A DNA stretch of 50,635 nt. Origin: JAAYLC01 sp035654795. GTDB lineage: Bacteria; Bacteroidota; Bacteroidia; Flavobacteriales; Flavobacteriaceae. Position 1 is the first letter of the stretch; each line of letters opens with the position of its first letter. Under the pieces are notes generated by a model, which was not told where the DNA came from, did no database searches, and saw only the letters and a program-made list of their open reading frames with translations. Made by a program: the position numbers and the translations under genes. Shown here piece after piece: positions 16,171-23,419 of the stretch. Location of the stretch: positions 1 through 50,635 of the forward strand of contig DASRWC010000050.1 of assembly GCA_035654795.1 (NCBI GenBank). Direction: 5' to 3'.

Positions 16171-16208
16171 AAACTCCCTAAAGACTGCGTTGATCTCTTA
16201 GGGAGTTT
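16171..16208 (-). terminator. Terminator of ruvX-def-DUF5606 operon
   Basis: AAACTCCCTAA (16171-16181) pairs perfectly with TTAGGGAGTTT (16198-16208). On the minus strand, where the operon ends at 16230, the hairpin is followed by a T-rich tract. Confidence 0.85.
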
Positions 16209-16229
16209 CTATTCGGTTATGGATAACTC

Positions 16230-16793
16230 TTATACTTTTCGTGTAGCCGCACTTTTACCTGTTCCGCCTTTTTTGGCAGAAGAGGCCTTTGCCGCCGATT
16301 TATTGTCAACGGTGGAAGCTTTCCCCGGTACGGCTTTCTTAGCTTCTTTTATTTCTTTAATTTCTTTCTGAGTTTCCTCTTGCGCTCCGGCTTCTGCTTT
16401 TTCCGGTGCAGAAAAATCTGTTATTCCGTTTTTAATGAGAAGATTATACCACTGAACTACTTTCTTAATGTCGCTTGCATACACACGATCTTCATCATAA
16501 TCCGGAAGGACCGAAAAGAAAAATTCTTCTAGTTCGTCCTTTGAAGCTTTATGACTAATGGTTTCCCTCCCCTCTTCCTTCTCTGAGATTTTTCGGAAAA
16601 CCTCCCGAAGAGGTACTTCTTCAGTAAGTGTATAAATAGCAATTTCAGATAGTAAACTCACATTATGCCGGCCGCTGACATTGATGGTTTTCCCATCAAG
16701 CAGGGACTCGGCCAAAAATCCGGCTCTTGTCTGATTCTTTAACTTGTAAAGTCCGGGTTTTCCCGAAATGGCAAGCACTTTTTCTAAACTCAT
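16230..16793 (-). CDS. DUF5606 domain protein
   Basis: This is a 187-residue cytosolic protein. The N-terminal 130 residues (start MSLEKVLAISGKPGLYKL, then TINVSGRHNVSLLSEIAIYT and LPDYDEDRVYASDIKKVVQWY; core DEDRVYASDIKKVVQWY) match the Bacteroidota DUF5606 family, of unknown function. The C-terminal tail from about 133 is low-complexity, rich in A, K, E and S, and ends in a strongly basic stretch. Such tails often contact nucleic acid, but that is speculation. It is the third gene of the ruvX-def operon, 61 nt after def, and is closed by a strong terminator. Confidence 0.75.
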   Translation of the reverse strand: MSLEKVLAISGKPGLYKLKNQTRAGFLAESLLDGKTINVSGRHNVSLLSEIAIYTLTEEVPLREVFRKISEKEEGRETISHKASKDELEEFFFSVLPDYDEDRVYASDIKKVVQWYNLLIKNGITDFSAPEKAEAGAQEETQKEIKEIKEAKKAVPGKASTVDNKSAAKASSAKKGGTGKSAATRKV

Positions 16794-16854
16794 AGTCTTA
16801 CTTTTTGTCTTAAAGGTTGCAAATATCTTAGGTTTGATTCTTTTTTCAAAACTA

Positions 16855-17445
16855 CTAATGCTTCTTTTTTAGCATCGGAAATTTCATTCGGTAATCTACA
16901 GAAATTTTTCCTTTTGAAATATTAGTCAGTCGGCTTTTAATCAACCGCTTTTTTAAAGGAGAAAGTTTATCGGTGAATAAAACACCTTCTATATGATCGT
17001 ATTCATGTTGAATAATGCGCGCGGCAAGACCGGAGAAGGTTTCTGTATGTTCTTGGAAATTTTCATCTAAGTATCGAATGGTTATATCCGGTTGTCTGAA
17101 AACATCTTCACGCACATCGGGAATGCTCAGGCATCCTTCATTAAAAGCCCATTCATCTCCGCGTTCTTCAAGAATTTGGGCATTGATAAACACTTTTTTA
17201 AAAGAAGCCAAAAAACTTCGTTCTTCATCAGTTAGATCTTCATCATCTTCAAAAGGTGAGGCATCGACAACAAAGAGACGCACTGCCTTCCCCACTTGAG
17301 GTGCTGCAAGACCAATACCGTGAGCCGCATACATGGTTTCAAACATATTTTGGATAAGATCATCTAACTGCGGATAATCCTTATCAATATCTTCTGCCTT
17401 TTTTCTAAGTATGGGATCCCCATAGGCTACAATAGGTAGTATCAT
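16855..17445 (-). CDS. def: Peptide deformylase
   Basis: This is a 196-residue iron/zinc peptidase that removes the formyl group from nascent N termini. All three family motifs are present: GIGLAAPQ (43-50), EGCLS (103-107, metal ligand Cys105) and HEYDH (147-151, two His ligands and the catalytic Glu148). It has an acidic insert around residues 64-75 (SPFEDDEDLTDEE) common in Bacteroidota enzymes. The ATG at 17445 lies 32 nt after the ruvX stop, so the genes are co-transcribed. DUF5606 follows. Confidence 0.96.
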   Translation of the reverse strand: MILPIVAYGDPILRKKAEDIDKDYPQLDDLIQNMFETMYAAHGIGLAAPQVGKAVRLFVVDASPFEDDEDLTDEERSFLASFKKVFINAQILEERGDEWAFNEGCLSIPDVREDVFRQPDITIRYLDENFQEHTETFSGLAARIIQHEYDHIEGVLFTDKLSPLKKRLIKSRLTNISKGKISVDYRMKFPMLKKKH

Positions 17446-17477
17446 TTTCTTTTCATTGTTTTACATTTGGTGCTCTC

Positions 17478-17882
17478 TTAATATAAATATTGTTGTAAAA
17501 TAAGAGTAGCACTGATCTCATCAACAAGAGCTTTATTTCGGCGTTGTTTTTTTTTCACTCCCGAGTCTATCATACTTTGGAACGCCATCTTACTTGTGTA
17601 TCGTTCATCCACCCGCTCTATGGGTAGATCCGGAAATTCTTTGCGCATCAGGACAAGAAAATTCTGAATATCCACTTCGATTTCAGAAGGCGTACCATCT
17701 TTTTGCGTGGGTAAGCCTACCAAGAGCAACTCCACTTTTTCTTGTTTGAAATAATCTTTGAGAAATTTTAAAAGATCGGAAGTGTTTACAGTAGTGAGAC
17801 CGGATGCAATCATTTTCAGCTCGTCTGTGATTGCTATTCCGGTACGTTTTTTCCCATAATCCAATGCCATTATTCTTGCCAT
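17478..17882 (-). CDS. ruvX: Holliday junction resolvase-like RuvX/YqgF
   Basis: This is a 134-residue RNase H-fold nuclease. It begins MARIMALDYGKKRTG, holding the first catalytic Asp in the DYGxKRxG motif. It continues with LLVGLPTQKDGT and ERVDERYTS near the second acidic site, and ends with ALVDEISATLILQQYL including the last Asp. YqgF proteins process Holliday junctions or pre-16S rRNA ends depending on the species. It is first of a three-gene operon with def and DUF5606. A TACTTTTG -7 element at 17891-17898 sits only 8 nt upstream, so the mRNA leader is very short. Confidence 0.92.
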   Translation of the reverse strand: MARIMALDYGKKRTGIAITDELKMIASGLTTVNTSDLLKFLKDYFKQEKVELLLVGLPTQKDGTPSEIEVDIQNFLVLMRKEFPDLPIERVDERYTSKMAFQSMIDSGVKKKQRRNKALVDEISATLILQQYLY

Positions 17883-17890
17883 AACGGGTG

Positions 17891-17898
17891 CAAAAGTA
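17891..17898 (-). promoter_or_regulatory. -7 element of ruvX operon
   Basis: TACTTTTG on the minus strand, 8 nt before the ruvX ATG, predicting a near-leaderless transcript. Confidence 0.5.
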
Positions 17899-17952
17899 AG
17901 GCTTTCTTAAATATGTAAACCTTAAGGTGAAATTAAAATATCCATAGAAGAT

Positions 17953-17960
17953 TATATTTG
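17953..17960 (+). promoter_or_regulatory. -7 element ahead of dapD remnant
   Basis: TATATTTG matches TAnnTTTG. It precedes an ATG at 17980 that opens a 23-codon frame (MEELKQP...), possibly the original dapD start left after an internal deletion. Confidence 0.5.
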
Positions 17961-17992
17961 CACGAAATAGGAAGCTGAAATGGAAGAATTGA

Positions 17993-18510
17993 AACAACCA
18001 ATTTGGTGCATACATTACAAAGAACACCCTTCTTATGCCGAGTTATGTTGATATAGGTGCTTATGTAGATGAAGGAACTAATATAGAAACTTAGGTTACA
18101 GTGGGTAGTTGTGCTCAGATTGGCAAGAATGTCCACCTTGGCGGAGGCGTTGAAATAGGAGGAGTTTTGGAACCCATTGGAGCCTCTCCGGTTATCATAG
18201 AAGACGGAGCCCTTATTGGTTCCGGGTGTATGTTGGCGAAAGGAATTCGTTGGGAAAACAAGCTGTACTGGGTGCTAATGTAGTTTTGGACAGCTCCTCA
18301 GAAATTATAGATGTGACCGGCTCTGAACCGTCGGAAATGAACGGCTATGTTCCGGAAAGAGCAGAAGTAATTCTCGGAAGTTATACAAAGAAATTTCCGG
18401 CAGGAAAATATCAAGTTCCTTGTGCCTTGATAATTGGCAAAAGAAAAAGGCATTCAGATTTAAGAAGCTCTCTTGCAGATACTTTAAAAGAATATAAAAT
18501 AAGTATTTGA
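17993..18510 (+). pseudogene. dapD: Decayed dapD (tetrahydrodipicolinate N-succinyltransferase)
   Basis: The region encodes only the C-terminal left-handed beta-helix half of DapD, the acyltransferase of lysine/diaminopimelate synthesis. In frame from 17993 it reads FGAYITKNTLLMPSYVDIGAY, continuing to VDEGTNIET. A TAG at 18092-18094 then replaces the expected Trp codon. Reading resumes with TVGSCAQIGKNVHLGGG up to about 18250, where one base is missing. The frame shifts to give GKQAVLGANVVLD, GSYTKKFPAGKYQVPCALI and the normal C terminus at 18510. About the first 100 residues of the family are absent. Three independent lesions make it a pseudogene. If the organism makes diaminopimelate, a working copy must be elsewhere. 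Confidence 0.85.
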
Positions 18511-18592
18511 TTTGTTTTCGTTCATCTTAAAAATTTTTGATATTTTTCCTCAATGTTTTTTAAATCAATAATTAATTTCAAAACTCTAATCC

Positions 18593-18937
18593 ATGAATAA
18601 AAGAGAAGAACTTATCCTGAAATACACCAATCAACTGGAAGAAGCCGGAGTAAAGGTGGATCGGGAATTATTAACAAAAGTAACTGTCGGTTTGGGTCCC
18701 TCAATTTATAGAGCTGATTCCTCCACTGTTGCCGCCTCAGATGAAAAAGAACTGGCAACGGTAAAAAACAATTATCTTATTAAAAAGCTTGGACTGGAAG
18801 ATAGTCCCGAATTGGATGCTGCCATAGACCGAGCTATCGAAACTCTTGGAAGATCTAACCGAAATAAGTATCGAGCTACCCTGTACTACCTTCTATGCAA
18901 AGAATTTGGCAAAGAGAGTGTTTACGATAAAAATTAA
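18593..18937 (+). CDS. DUF2853 family protein
   Basis: This 114-residue cytosolic protein matches DUF2853 along its length: MNKREELILKYTNQLEEAG at the start, LLTKVTVGLGPSIYRADSS, ELATVKNNYLIKKLGL, and NKYRATLYYLLCKEFGKESVY at the end. The fold is all-helical and the function is not known. It stands alone behind the dapD remnant and is closed by a bidirectional terminator shared with the convergent epimerase gene. A weak in-frame choice of start is not an issue; the ATG at 18593 matches the family N terminus. Confidence 0.88.
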   Translation: MNKREELILKYTNQLEEAGVKVDRELLTKVTVGLGPSIYRADSSTVAASDEKELATVKNNYLIKKLGLEDSPELDAAIDRAIETLGRSNRNKYRATLYYLLCKEFGKESVYDKN

Positions 18938-18951
18938 GCACATCTTCTATC

Positions 18952-18982
18952 AAATAGTCCGGTTAACAAAATCGGACTATTT
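18952..18982. terminator. Bidirectional terminator, DUF2853/epimerase
   Basis: AAATAGTCCG (18952-18961) pairs with CGGACTATTT (18973-18982) around an 11-nt loop. On the plus strand it is followed by T-rich sequence; it also lies directly after the epimerase stop on the minus strand. Confidence 0.85.
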
Positions 18983-18983
18983 T

Positions 18984-19961
18984 TTATCTAAATCCTTCCC
19001 AGGTGGTCTGGAGCCCCTGATGAACCGTGAACAGCGGCTTGTAGCCCATAAGTTCTCCCGCTTTATCAATATTTGCAAGAGAATCCTTAACGTCACCCTT
19101 ACGAGGAGGTCCATACACGGCCGGAATATCGACTCCGGATATTTCTTTCAGATTATTCCATAGCATATTCAGACTGATTCTTTCTCCACAGGCAACATTA
19201 AATACCTGGTTGACTGCTTCATCCGGTGCAAAAAGTGCACGTATATTAGCTTGAACTGCATTTTCTACATATGTAAAATCTCGAGTCTGCTCACCGTCTC
19301 CATTTATTGTAGGAGATTTCCCATCTTTTAATGCTTGCATAAACAATGGAATGACAGCAGCATATGCACCATTCGGACTTTGTTTCGGACCGAAAACATT
19401 AAAATATCGCAATCCAACTGTAGCAGTTCCATAGGTTTTATAGAAAACATCTGCATACAGTTCATTTACAAGTTTCGTCACTGCATACGGAGATAAGGGT
19501 TTTCCGATATTGTCTTCTACCTTTGGCAGCGTTTTACTGTCGCCATAAGTAGAACTGGAGGCAGCATATACCATGCGTTTTACTTGAGGAGACTCATTTT
19601 GTGCAACCAACATGTTTAGAAAACCTCCAATATTCACCGCGTTAGAAGTAATAGGATCATTTATAGATCTCGGCACAGAACCCAAAGCAGCCTGATGAGA
19701 AACATAATCTATACCTGCCATTGCTCTTTTGCAAATATCCAAATCGCGAATGTCTCCTTGAATAAATTCAAAATTGGGGTTCTCCATAAATTCATTTATG
19801 TTGGACATGCTCCCGGTAGAGAGATTATCCAGTACCCTCACTTTTTTGGAATTATACTTAAGTAAATAGGAGACAATATTGGAGCCAATAAAACCGGCAC
19901 CACCGGTGACTAAAAAACTGAATTGAGATAGATCTTCAGTGTGATAACTATTTTCGTACAA
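18984..19961 (-). CDS. NAD-dependent nucleotide-sugar epimerase (SDR, WbpP-like)
   Basis: This is a 325-residue extended short-chain dehydrogenase/reductase. Visible are the dinucleotide motif TGGAGFIGSN (19-28), VLDNLSTG (43-50), the GDIRD loop near 69-73, the SSSTYG segment and the catalytic YAVTK (Tyr159, Lys163), and GDGEQTRDFTYVENAV towards the C terminus. The pattern SVPRSINDPITSNAVN is typical of UDP-N-acetylglucosamine 4-epimerases of the WbpP group. It would supply sugar nucleotides for surface polysaccharide. It is monocistronic, and its substrate preference is inferred. Confidence 0.85.
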   Translation of the reverse strand: MYENSYHTEDLSQFSFLVTGGAGFIGSNIVSYLLKYNSKKVRVLDNLSTGSMSNINEFMENPNFEFIQGDIRDLDICKRAMAGIDYVSHQAALGSVPRSINDPITSNAVNIGGFLNMLVAQNESPQVKRMVYAASSSTYGDSKTLPKVEDNIGKPLSPYAVTKLVNELYADVFYKTYGTATVGLRYFNVFGPKQSPNGAYAAVIPLFMQALKDGKSPTINGDGEQTRDFTYVENAVQANIRALFAPDEAVNQVFNVACGERISLNMLWNNLKEISGVDIPAVYGPPRKGDVKDSLANIDKAGELMGYKPLFTVHQGLQTTWEGFR

Positions 19962-20113
19962 TTTTTTTAAATTAAATTTGAAATAATCTATTTGAGAAAG
20001 ATTTTACAAAGGAAAAGAAAATTTGACAGATCTATGGCGAGAAAGCGGGAGAAATTAAAAAACGTATTTTAAACCTTTCACGCTGTTAGCAGTCAAAACA
20101 TTGATGTATAACC

Positions 20114-20668
20114 ATGACACAAGAGCAAGCATTAATTTCGGCGTTACAATCAGACGAAGCCTGTGAAAAGGCTTTCAAGCAACTTGTTGATGAATACAAA
20201 GAGCGTCTATATTGGCAGATACGAAACATGGTATTGGATCATAACGATGCAGATGATGTATTGCAAAACACTTTTATAAAAATTTACAAGAACATTAAAT
20301 CTTTTAAAGGCGACAGCAAACTTCACACCTGGATGTACCGAATAGCTGCCAATGAATCCATTACTTTTTTAAATAAAAAAGCAAAACAGAATCGAGTATC
20401 ATTGGATGAAATAAAATCAGAAGCTTTGAAAAAATTAGAGACTGATGTCTTTTTTGAAGGTGATGCATTCCAGCTGCAATTCCAAAAAGCTATAGCCACG
20501 CTACCTGAAAGACAACGACTTATTTTCAATATGAAATATTTTAGTGATCATACATTTGAAGAGCTGTCGGAAATTTTAAACACCTCAGTAGGCGGATTGA
20601 AAAGCAGTTATCATATCGCCGTCAAAAAAATAACGGAGTTCATAAAAACCAATGAAATAAAACCATAA
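20114..20668 (+). CDS. ECF-like sigma-70 family RNA polymerase sigma factor
   Basis: This 184-residue protein has sigma region 2 (DHNDADDVLQNTFIKIYKNI, core binding, then SKLHTWMYRIAANESITFL for the -10 region) and region 4 (LPERQRLIFNMKYFSDHTFEELSEIL followed by GGLKSSYHIAVKKI; cores LPERQRLIFNMKYF and GGLKSSYHIAVKK). It has no region 1.1 or 3, as in ECF sigmas. It leads a tight three-gene unit: a single-pass membrane protein starts 11 nt later and a periplasmic protein follows. That arrangement is a cell-surface signalling module in which the membrane protein probably holds the sigma factor. Confidence 0.92.
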   Translation: MTQEQALISALQSDEACEKAFKQLVDEYKERLYWQIRNMVLDHNDADDVLQNTFIKIYKNIKSFKGDSKLHTWMYRIAANESITFLNKKAKQNRVSLDEIKSEALKKLETDVFFEGDAFQLQFQKAIATLPERQRLIFNMKYFSDHTFEELSEILNTSVGGLKSSYHIAVKKITEFIKTNEIKP

Positions 20669-20678
20669 ATGAAGTGCG

Positions 20679-21170
20679 ATGAAAGAAAATAAAAACCCTT
20701 TCGCTACCCCGAGCGATTATTTTGTCTCTTTCAAGGAGCGACTAATTTCCAGAATAGCCGAAGAGGAATTTCCAAAAGATGCAGGCTTTCGTATCCCGGA
20801 AGCATACTTTGGCCATTTTGAAGTGAATTTACCGGTGAGACCGAAGCGGTTTTATGCCTCTAAAGTTTTTTCTCTGCGAAAAATTCAAACTTTAGCAGCC
20901 GGCATAGCCGCTATATTTCTGATAGGTTTATTGGTATACAATTTCCGACCTGCCGTGAAGCCCGTAGAGTCATCGTCTGTGGCTATTGACAAATATATTG
21001 ATGAAGGAAATTTGAAAATAAACCTCTTCGACCTAGCTTATTTTATTGAAGAAGAAGAAGTCTATTTAGATAATTTCGGTGTCCCTCTTGTGGGAAGTTC
21101 TGATTTGGAAAGTTACCTGATTGAAGAATCTAATGAACATTTTTGGACTAGTGCCGGCCTAGGAAAATAA
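20679..21170 (+). CDS. Single-pass membrane protein, probable anti-sigma partner
   Basis: This 163-residue protein is predicted to have its N terminus in the cytoplasm. The first 65 residues contain two copies of a P-x-x-YF pattern (ATPSDYFVSFKERL and RIPEAYFGHFEVNL). A membrane helix follows (about 72-90, TLAAGIAAIFLIGLLVYNF), then an acidic periplasmic tail (FIEEEEVYLDNFG). It lies 10 nt after the sigma-factor gene and 11 nt before the sensor-like gene. Position and topology suggest an anti-sigma factor, but it lacks a recognisable zinc anti-sigma or FecR domain, so this is inference. Confidence 0.6.
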   Translation: MKENKNPFATPSDYFVSFKERLISRIAEEEFPKDAGFRIPEAYFGHFEVNLPVRPKRFYASKVFSLRKIQTLAAGIAAIFLIGLLVYNFRPAVKPVESSSVAIDKYIDEGNLKINLFDLAYFIEEEEVYLDNFGVPLVGSSDLESYLIEESNEHFWTSAGLGK

Positions 21171-21181
21171 ACAATAACTTA

Positions 21182-21628
21182 ATGAAAACAAAAAACATAC
21201 CCCTATTTTTGATATTGTTTTTGTGGTGCGCTGTAATCTCTGCACAACAAAAAGACACCCATGACCAGATAAAGGCCTTGAAGACTGCCTTCATAACCGA
21301 AAAATTGGCTTTTAATTCCACACAGGCCGAAAGCTTTTGGCCTGTTTATAATCTTTTTGACAAACGGTTTCATGATCTCAGGGCGAAACGTCGAAAAGAC
21401 ATCTACCATAAAATTAAGAATGATTGGGATAAAATGACTGACGCCGAAGCGATGAAGTTGTTGGAAACCTATTTCACGTTGGAAATGGAAGAAATTGCGA
21501 TTGAAAAAGAACGCATCAAGGCATTGCGATCTGTAATTTCTCCAAAAGAGATTATTACTTTAAAGATTGCTGAAGAAGATTTTAAACGGGAGCTTCTTAA
21601 AAGATACAGGGCCGGAAAACAGGATTAA
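21182..21628 (+). CDS. Periplasmic sensor-like protein of sigma-factor module
   Basis: This 148-residue protein has a signal peptide (MKTKNIPLFLILFLWCAVISAQ) and a helical, highly charged mature domain. The segment IKALKTAFITEKLAF, AESFWPVYNLFDKRF, then LRAKRRKDIYHKIKN resembles the helical periplasmic proteins, distantly like Spy/CpxP, that follow ECF sigma genes in Flavobacteriaceae and are often labelled sensor of ECF-type sigma factor. The likely role is to sense envelope stress and signal to the membrane protein encoded just upstream. A terminator closes the operon. Confidence 0.65.
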   Translation: MKTKNIPLFLILFLWCAVISAQQKDTHDQIKALKTAFITEKLAFNSTQAESFWPVYNLFDKRFHDLRAKRRKDIYHKIKNDWDKMTDAEAMKLLETYFTLEMEEIAIEKERIKALRSVISPKEIITLKIAEEDFKRELLKRYRAGKQD

Positions 21629-21648
21629 TTCCCCGGCGTAAAAATTTG

Positions 21649-21673
21649 AAGGTCTCCTCGCGGAGACCTTTTT
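21649..21673 (+). terminator. Terminator of sigma-factor operon
   Basis: AAGGTCTCC (21649-21657) pairs perfectly with GGAGACCTT (21662-21670) around TCGC, followed by T-rich sequence. It lies 21 nt beyond the sensor gene stop and just before the convergent small gene. Confidence 0.88.
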
Positions 21674-21676
21674 CTA

Positions 21677-21871
21677 TTAATTTAAATATATTAAGCAACT
21701 ATCTAACTGAGGATTCTCTTTTATGAGTGAATTCACCCATAATTTTAGTTCTTCGATTTCGTGGGGTAGCAACCGGGTTATTGCCTTTTTCAATTCTCTG
21801 CAAAAAAGGTTTACATCAAAACTAACTTTCGAAAGCACTGTTTTGGTGTAATCAAACATTGCTCTTGCCAT
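21677..21871 (-). CDS. Conserved 64-residue hypothetical protein
   Basis: This small protein (MARAMFDYTKTVLSKVSFDV, then LFCRELKKAITRLLPHEI and EELKLWVNSLIKENPQL) is short, mostly helical, and looks strongly constrained. As far as I recall, near-identical proteins occur widely in Flavobacteriaceae, with unknown function. It has no signal peptide or membrane helix. It is monocistronic and convergent with the sigma-factor operon, whose terminator it abuts. The ATG at 21871 is the only sensible start. Confidence 0.7.
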   Translation of the reverse strand: MARAMFDYTKTVLSKVSFDVNLFCRELKKAITRLLPHEIEELKLWVNSLIKENPQLDSCLIYLN

Positions 21872-21993
21872 AATTAATTAAAGTTTAATGTTACAGTTAA
21901 GTAGAAGTCTTCCAATAGGCGTTATTTTAAATTTGAGTTAAATATATTCAAAGTTTATGTGAAAGACAATGTTCTATGTAAAAAAAATTCCTT

Positions 21994-22455
21994 TTAACTT
22001 TTACGAACTTTTAAAGACCATTGGAATTCAAATAGAGCCACAATTTCTCCTTCATCATCCTTCCCAACAGATTTTAGCCAAATACCCTGAGTTTCACCGG
22101 ATTCAATTGCTCGTTCCACCAATTTTTCAATCTCCGATCCGTCGGAACATGTAAAAAAAACATGACCTTTAGCCTTTTTTAAAAAAGAACCTTGAACCTC
22201 CAAGACCAGCATAGAAATACTGACGGCCGTCTTCCGAATAGCTGCCATGAGCAGAACACCGGTACTCAGCTCTGCAGCCATTCCTTGAACGGCCCAAAAA
22301 ATAGAACGAAAAGGATTCTGATTTTTCCATCCATATTTTACGGTTGTGGTACAACTGCCCTCTTGCAAATTTTGAACTCGTACACCAGCAAAAAAAGCAG
22401 ACGGTAACTTGAAAAATAAAAACCAATTGACCTTAGAAGGACCGAAGGACGACAT
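21994..22455 (-). CDS. DUF4442 hotdog-fold protein
   Basis: This 153-residue protein fits the DUF4442 family, which has the hotdog fold of thioesterases. Visible are the N-terminal segment KVNWFLFFKLPSAFFAGVRV, the central helix FRSIFWAVQGMAAELSTGVL, and strands VEVQGSFLKKAKGHVFFTC-like (read here as VLEVQGSFLKKAKGHVFFTC). No thioesterase catalytic acid is obvious, so enzymatic activity is uncertain. It is single, divergent from the PadR/PspC operon, and shares its upstream region. Confidence 0.75.
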   Translation of the reverse strand: MSSFGPSKVNWFLFFKLPSAFFAGVRVQNLQEGSCTTTVKYGWKNQNPFRSIFWAVQGMAAELSTGVLLMAAIRKTAVSISMLVLEVQGSFLKKAKGHVFFTCSDGSEIEKLVERAIESGETQGIWLKSVGKDDEGEIVALFEFQWSLKVRKS

Positions 22456-22531
22456 ATGTCAAAATTTTTGATGAAGGTAAGATTTACTTATTTCATAATA
22501 AGTTAAATAAATGTTAATAACAGTACTTTGC

Positions 22532-22564
22532 AATACAAACTACTATCCTTCATTTATATCTTTG
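22532..22564 (+). promoter_or_regulatory. PadR-operon promoter with 23-bp palindrome
   Basis: A near-perfect inverted repeat fills 22532-22554, with half-sites AGTACTTTG and CAAACTACT, 18 of 23 positions symmetric. It is followed 2 nt later by the -7 element TATCTTTG (22557-22564). The palindrome covers the spacer and -33 area, where bound repressor would block RNA polymerase. The operon encodes a PadR repressor, so autoregulation is the natural reading. Confidence 0.65.
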
Positions 22565-22584
22565 TCTAAACAAATCACAAAGTT

Positions 22585-23070
22585 ATGCCACCGACATCTT
22601 CCATTCCATCAGATCAGCAATCCCGAACAAATTCCGTTTTCCTGCATCTCGCTTCCTTTCTCAAATTTATAATTCCCTTGGCCGGAGTTATTGTTCCTCT
22701 TATTATATGGAGTGCTCATCGAGATAAGGAATTTGTAGATGCCAATGGACGCCAGGCTATAAATTTCCAACTCAGTCTTATTCTTTATAAATTTCTTTTA
22801 CTGATAGCATGTATTCCCGTGTTTGTCATCATGATCGGTGACCTGGTTGCACTTTCAGAAGCTATGGAAAAATATGACAGTATTCTGTCTTTATTCTCTG
22901 TCTCTGTGGCGCTTACTTGGTTTGTAATCCTATTGATCATCTTGTCTCTCATCAGTGTCTTTGAAATTATTGTTGTTATTCTGGCCGCAGTCAAGGCATC
23001 CGGCGGACTCGTTTATAGATACCCATTGAGTATAGGATTTATAAGAAAGGAATCGCAAGCGACGGTTTAA
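22585..23070 (+). CDS. DUF4870 membrane protein
   Basis: This 161-residue protein has three hydrophobic segments: about 21-43 (HLASFLKFIIPLAGVIVPLI), 64-82 (LSLILYKFLLLIACIPVFVI) and 110-135 (ALTWFVILLIILSLISVFEI). It carries the DUF4870 hallmark DANGRQAINFQ between the first two. Its function is unknown, but the family often neighbours PspC genes. It is the first gene of the operon with PadR, PspC and DUF2807 genes, so it probably belongs to a membrane-stress unit. PadR starts 10 nt after it. Confidence 0.82.
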   Translation: MPPTSSIPSDQQSRTNSVFLHLASFLKFIIPLAGVIVPLIIWSAHRDKEFVDANGRQAINFQLSLILYKFLLLIACIPVFVIMIGDLVALSEAMEKYDSILSLFSVSVALTWFVILLIILSLISVFEIIVVILAAVKASGGLVYRYPLSIGFIRKESQATV

Positions 23071-23080
23071 AAATAAAATT

Positions 23081-23419
23081 ATGAATATCGAAAACACACA
23101 AGCTCAAATGCGTAAAGGAATCCTGGAATTCTGTATTCTATCCATTTTAAAAGATGGAGAAGCGTACACATCCGATATTCTTGATGCTTTAAAGGAGGCA
23201 AAAATGATTGTGGTGGAAGGAACAATTTATCCTTTATTGAACCGATTGAAAAATGCAGATGTACTCACCTACCGATGGGAGGAATCTACAGGAGGACCGC
23301 CACGGAAGTATTATGCTCTTACCGACAAAGGAAAAAAATTTTTGGATGATCTTGGAAGTACCTGGGACGAACTCCAATCAGCAGTCAATAAAATCACCGA
23401 AAAAACTAACGAAGCATGA
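23081..23419 (+). CDS. PadR family transcriptional regulator
   Basis: This 112-residue winged-helix regulator reads MRKGILEFCILSILKDGEAY at 10-29, then the recognition region IVVEGTIYPLLNRLKNADVL. The wing GPPRKYYALTDKGKKFLDDL follows, and a short C-terminal dimerisation helix ends it. PadR proteins usually repress their own operon when no inducer is present. The 23-bp palindrome upstream of the operon is a candidate operator. The stop overlaps the PspC start by 4 nt (ATGA), so the two are translationally coupled. Confidence 0.92.
   Translation: MNIENTQAQMRKGILEFCILSILKDGEAYTSDILDALKEAKMIVVEGTIYPLLNRLKNADVLTYRWEESTGGPPRKYYALTDKGKKFLDDLGSTWDELQSAVNKITEKTNEA

Noticed and set aside
18035..18510. 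dapD rescued by programmed frameshift or stop readthrough
   Set aside because: Besides the TAG and the frameshift, about 100 N-terminal residues are missing, so recoding would not restore a full enzyme; no slippery site is evident.
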